Positions 31,017 through 34,727 of a stretch of 34,727 nucleotides of DNA are shown in pieces (the first letter of the stretch is position 1; each line of letters begins with the position of its first letter). The DNA comes from Corallococcus sp. (GTDB lineage Bacteria > Bacillota > Clostridia > Christensenellales > CAG-314), in NCBI GenBank assembly GCA_023663205.1, contig JAMPHX010000008.1, forward strand, positions 1-34,727, given 5' to 3'. Both the position numbers and the translations under genes were made by a program. The notes below the pieces were generated by a model. The model ran no database searches, had not been told where the DNA came from, and was given only the letters and a program-made list of their open reading frames with translations.

Positions 31017-34000
31017 ATGGAACCATTTGTACATCTTCACCTGCACACCGAATACAGTTTGTTGGACGGAGCAACGCGCATAGAACCGCTGCTTGACAAA
31101 TGCAAACAACTCAATATGCCGGCAGTGGCGGTAACCGACCACGGCAATATGTATTGCGCTTGGAAGTTTTATCACGCCGCCAAGGACAAGGGCATAAAAC
31201 CGATTATCGGCTGCGAGTTTTATATGTGCGAAGATTTGCACGGCAAAGGTTTTGACAACAAGGAGTATTTTCACCTTATACTGCTTGCCAAAAACAACGA
31301 AGGCTACCACAATTTGTCGCGGCTCAATTCCATTGCTTTTTGCGAAGGGTTCTACTACAAACCTCGTATAGATATGCCTACTCTCAAAAAATACAGCAAA
31401 GGGCTAATCTGCCTGTCCGCGTGCATTGCGGGGCAACTGCCGAGGCTGTTTCTTTCCGACAGACCGGAAGAAGCCAAAAATCTTGCCTTGGAATACAAGG
31501 AACTGTTCGGAGAAGATTACTACATAGAAATCCAAGACCACGCAATTTACGAGGAAAGAGCGGTAATGCCACAACTTATTTCGCTTGCGCGCGAGTTGGA
31601 TATTCCCCTTGTAGTTACCAACGACGTCCATTACCTCAACGAGGAGGACGCGGAAGTGCAGGATATTATGCTGTGCGTGCAGACGGGCAAGTTTTTTGAC
31701 GACCCCAACCGTATGAGGTTTTCGGGAACGTCGTTTTATCTCAAAGACCGCGACGAAATGGCTGCGCTGTTCAAGGATTGTCCCGACGCAGTTACCAACA
31801 CGCTGAAAATTGCGGAAAAGTGCAATGTGGAGTTGACAAAGGAAAAACTTTTGCCCAACTATGTGCCGCCCGACGGAATTTCTCCCGAGGAATATCTCGG
31901 CAAATTGATAAAGGAAGGTTTGCCCAAACGGTATCCCGTCTGTACGCAGGAAATCCGCGAAAGAATAGAGCACGAGTACAATGTTATTACAACGATGGGA
32001 TTTGTGGATTACTATCTCATTGTATGGGATTTTATTCATTACGCCAAGTCAAACGGAATCCCTGTAGGTCCGGGCAGAGGTAGCGGCGCAGGCAGCGTCA
32101 TAGCCTACCTCATCGGCATTACCGAAGTAGAGCCGTTCAGATACAACCTGATGTTTGAAAGATTTTTGAACCCGCAGCGCAAAACCATGCCCGACTTTGA
32201 CGTGGACTTCTGTATGGACAGACGCGGAGAAGTAATAGATTACGTCCACGAAAAATACGGCGAAGGCAAGGTTTCGCAGATTGTCACATTCGGTACCATG
32301 GCTACCAAAAACGCCATACGCGACGTATCGCGCGTTTTGAGACTGCCCATTTCGGAGTCCAACCGTCTTGCCAAAATGGTACCCAACGGATTCAAATACA
32401 CGCTTAGGCATTTGCTTGGAATGGTGCCGTACAAAAAGCAGGAAGATACGTTTATTTCGCAGGATTTGATAGACGCTTACAACAATCCCGAAACGCACAA
32501 AGTGTTGGATATCGCCATGCGTTTGGAGGGTTCCCCGAGGCAAACGGGTATGCACGCGGCGGGAGTAGTTATCTGCCGCGAAAAAATCGCCGATCACGTG
32601 CCGCTGCAAACAAACGGCGGTTCGATAGAAAACGGCGGCATAGTTACCACGCAGTATAATATGTCCGAAGTGGAGCAGGCGGGCTTGCTCAAAATGGACT
32701 TTTTGGGATTGAGGACGCTTACCGACATCAAAAAGGCAATCGATTACGTAGAACAGCAAACGGGCAAACGTATCGATTTTTCGGGCGACGGCTATGACGA
32801 CCCCGAAGTATTCAAATTGATAGGTTCGGGCGATACGATGTGCATATTCCAACTGGAAAGCGGCGGCATGAGCGACCTTATGCGCCGTATGCAGCCCGAC
32901 AGTTTGGAAGACATAATAGCAGGCATCAGTCTGTACCGTCCGGGGCCAATGCAATACATAGGCGCGTATATCGAGGGCAAGTTCAACAAGTCTTCAATCA
33001 AGTATTCTCATCCCAAAATGGAACCGATACTGTCGGTTACCAACGGTTGTATAGTGTATCAGGAACAGGTAATGCAGGTAGTGCGTTCGCTTGCGGGATT
33101 TTCCACCGCGCTTGCCGACAGCGTCAGGTACGCAATGAGCAAAAAGAAGTTGGATATGATGCGCACATTGGGCGAAATATTCATCAACGGCGGTACTACC
33201 GACCACGGCGAAGTAGTGCCGGGATGTATAAAAAACGGTATTCCGGAAGAAACCGCGCGCAAAATTTACGATGAACTGATAGATTTTTCGCAATACGCAT
33301 TCAACAAGTCGCATGCCGCGTGCTACGCATACGTTACCTATCAGACTGCTTATCTCAAACGCTATCACCAAGTTGAACTGCTGTGCGCAATGCTCAACAA
33401 CCGTATTTCCAACGTCACCGACATAAAAAAGTACGTCAACTATGCCAAGTCCAAGGGCATTGCCATTTTGCCTCCCGATATCAACAAATCGGGGTCGGAT
33501 TTTACGGTGGAAAACGGCAACTTGCGTTTCGGGTTGGGCGCAATACGCAACATAGGCGTAACCGTCGTTTCGGAAATAGTAAGAGAAAGGCAAAACGGCG
33601 AATTTGTCGATATGCAGGATTTGTTCGAGCGTACGGCGTCGTTTTTGAACAAGCGTATGATAGAAAATATGATTAAGGGCGGTGCATTCGATTGCTTCAA
33701 ACGTACGCGAGCCGATATGCTGCAATGGTACGTAGAGGAATTAGGCGCCGTCTTGGAAAACAACAAAAAGCGTGCAAGCGGACAAATTTCCATTTTCGAT
33801 ATGGCTCCCGAACTGAAAAAAGATTCGGGTATAAGTCACGAACAGGTAAAGGAGTTTTCCAAGGAAGTAATTTACAGTTTTGAAAAGGAAGTTTTGGGAT
33901 TTTACATGAGCGGTTCGCCTCTTGACGATTACGACGAATACAAGGAGCGTTTCCATTTCAACTTCGACACTTCCGAAACGGCAAGTCAGGAAACGGAAAA

Positions 34001-34547
34001 TGCCGACGGCGAAATAGAATACGTTCGTCCCGAAGTGGACAAACGCTTTGTAACGGCGGGCGGAATACTTCACGACGTGCGCGTAGTCAAAGGCAAAGAC
34101 AACAAATTTATGGCGTTCGGAAGTTTGGAAGACAAATTCGACACGATAGAAGTGGCAATATATTCTGGTGCTTACGAAGCGCACAAAGCAATGTTTGTAG
34201 AGGACGCTTTTGTAATAGTCAAGGGCAACCTCGGCGAAAGCCGCGACGGATACAAAATAACAATAAAGGAAATAGTCAATCCCAAGTCGCAGGTTTCTAC
34301 GTACGAAAGAACGCCCAAGGAAGTAAAGCCCGTGCTTTGGCTCAAAATGGAAAGCAAAGACAACGACGTTTTTGACAAAATTCAAACTATACTTTCGGGT
34401 TACGAAGGCGAAATCGCCGTAATGCTCAAAATGGCAGGCAAGGCATATCCGCTCAAAATCACGGTTCACGAGTGTAACGGAATTATTTACGAATTGGAGC
34501 AGTTACTCGGCAGAGGAAACGCCGTTTTCTACCGCAAGAACGGTTGA
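31017..34547 (+). CDS. dnaE: DNA polymerase III subunit alpha (DnaE)
   Basis: Replicative C-family polymerase. The 1176-residue protein begins with a PHP domain (FVHLHLHTEYSLLDGA), followed by the polymerase core: GPGRGSGAGSVIAYLIGI, the catalytic pair in PDFDVDFC (about residues 392-398) and the third Asp in LKMDFLGLRTL (about 560). Helix-hairpin-helix motifs and a C-terminal OB-fold (about 1000-1080, VTAGGILHDVRVVKGKDNKFMAF) follow. Length matches DnaE1 and complete start and stop are present. GAGGAG overlaps the end of whiA, 6 nt upstream. Firmicutes usually also have PolC; that gene is not in this window. Confidence 0.96.
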   Translation: MEPFVHLHLHTEYSLLDGATRIEPLLDKCKQLNMPAVAVTDHGNMYCAWKFYHAAKDKGIKPIIGCEFYMCEDLHGKGFDNKEYFHLILLAKNNEGYHNLSRLNSIAFCEGFYYKPRIDMPTLKKYSKGLICLSACIAGQLPRLFLSDRPEEAKNLALEYKELFGEDYYIEIQDHAIYEERAVMPQLISLARELDIPLVVTNDVHYLNEEDAEVQDIMLCVQTGKFFDDPNRMRFSGTSFYLKDRDEMAALFKDCPDAVTNTLKIAEKCNVELTKEKLLPNYVPPDGISPEEYLGKLIKEGLPKRYPVCTQEIRERIEHEYNVITTMGFVDYYLIVWDFIHYAKSNGIPVGPGRGSGAGSVIAYLIGITEVEPFRYNLMFERFLNPQRKTMPDFDVDFCMDRRGEVIDYVHEKYGEGKVSQIVTFGTMATKNAIRDVSRVLRLPISESNRLAKMVPNGFKYTLRHLLGMVPYKKQEDTFISQDLIDAYNNPETHKVLDIAMRLEGSPRQTGMHAAGVVICREKIADHVPLQTNGGSIENGGIVTTQYNMSEVEQAGLLKMDFLGLRTLTDIKKAIDYVEQQTGKRIDFSGDGYDDPEVFKLIGSGDTMCIFQLESGGMSDLMRRMQPDSLEDIIAGISLYRPGPMQYIGAYIEGKFNKSSIKYSHPKMEPILSVTNGCIVYQEQVMQVVRSLAGFSTALADSVRYAMSKKKLDMMRTLGEIFINGGTTDHGEVVPGCIKNGIPEETARKIYDELIDFSQYAFNKSHAACYAYVTYQTAYLKRYHQVELLCAMLNNRISNVTDIKKYVNYAKSKGIAILPPDINKSGSDFTVENGNLRFGLGAIRNIGVTVVSEIVRERQNGEFVDMQDLFERTASFLNKRMIENMIKGGAFDCFKRTRADMLQWYVEELGAVLENNKKRASGQISIFDMAPELKKDSGISHEQVKEFSKEVIYSFEKEVLGFYMSGSPLDDYDEYKERFHFNFDTSETASQETENADGEIEYVRPEVDKRFVTAGGILHDVRVVKGKDNKFMAFGSLEDKFDTIEVAIYSGAYEAHKAMFVEDAFVIVKGNLGESRDGYKITIKEIVNPKSQVSTYERTPKEVKPVLWLKMESKDNDVFDKIQTILSGYEGEIAVMLKMAGKAYPLKITVHECNGIIYELEQLLGRGNAVFYRKNG

Positions 34548-34727
34548 CGTATAGATTGTATTCGATAGGTCAAGCAAATACGGTAAAATACAGATTGAGG
34601 GTTTTCTTAGAGAATTTTACAAAATCCGCCGCAATATACTATATTTACAATCTGCTTTGCCGCAGTTTTTACAGAGGATTTTACCGCAGAACAATAAGTA
34701 TAAGGTATCCTTGAGTTTGCCTCTCTT
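34548..34727. other. Intergenic end of window
   Basis: 180 nt after dnaE. No gene start or clear terminator is seen; CTGC-tttgcc-GCAG followed by five Ts near 34650-34672 is a weak candidate terminator. Confidence 0.35.

Overview
The window reads as a chromosomal segment of a low-to-moderate GC Gram-positive, most likely an uncultured member of the Clostridia. Supporting points are conserved Firmicutes gene orders (mrnC-rlmB-sigH, dnaX-ebfC-recR, greA-lysS, murB-PHP-whiA), a SigH-type sigma factor, Cys-anchored lipoproteins, purine-rich Shine-Dalgarno sites and near-consensus SigA promoters (TTGACA-17-TATAAT). No outer-membrane genes were seen. No plasmid, phage or CRISPR features were seen.

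Layout. 1-600: tmRNA gene (minus) with its promoter. 685-3410: a MazG-like pyrophosphohydrolase, an MFS/GPH symporter and an MgtC-family protein. 3676-4707 (minus): a DUF2804 protein. 5140-9205: an information-processing operon, mrnC, rlmB, sigH, dnaX, ebfC, recR; rlmB is broken by an in-frame TAG although the frame continues intact to the sigH start. 9328-12639: flavin reductase-like protein, a small conserved-looking protein, an MTA/SAH nucleosidase overlapping a DUF362 ferredoxin-like protein. 13064-15714: greA-lysS-HAD phosphatase behind a strong promoter and an intrinsic terminator in the greA leader. 15861-16086: relic of a GNAT acetyltransferase. 16375-17944: a cobalamin riboswitch with a terminator, a DUF4430 lipoprotein and an ECF S component, i.e. 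a B12 uptake unit. 18117-19937: archaeal/eukaryal-type prolyl-tRNA synthetase behind a long repeat-bearing leader. 19941-20158: two copies of a short dispersed inverted-repeat element.

20303-24861 is the most interesting region. It holds an FMN-binding lipoprotein with a TGAT flavinylation motif, a membrane protein fusing a Cys-rich motif, an ApbE flavin transferase and a NusG domain II, a Gx-family (EetB-like) membrane protein with a long hydrophilic tail, and a pyridoxal/pyridoxamine kinase-like enzyme. The first three look like a compact, rearranged version of the flavin-based extracellular electron transfer module: ApbE would attach FMN to the lipoprotein outside the membrane, and the NusG_II and Gx parts would pass electrons across it. 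A consensus promoter at the end of the kinase gene drives a predicted ~68-nt hairpin RNA.

25163-27223 (minus): a second MFS/GPH transporter with a long structured leader ending in a terminator-like hairpin, a candidate cis-regulatory RNA. 27299-34547: a membrane-anchored solute-binding protein, murB, a PHP phosphoesterase, whiA and dnaE, closely packed. rapZ and yvcK, normally between the PHP gene and whiA-type genes, are absent here.
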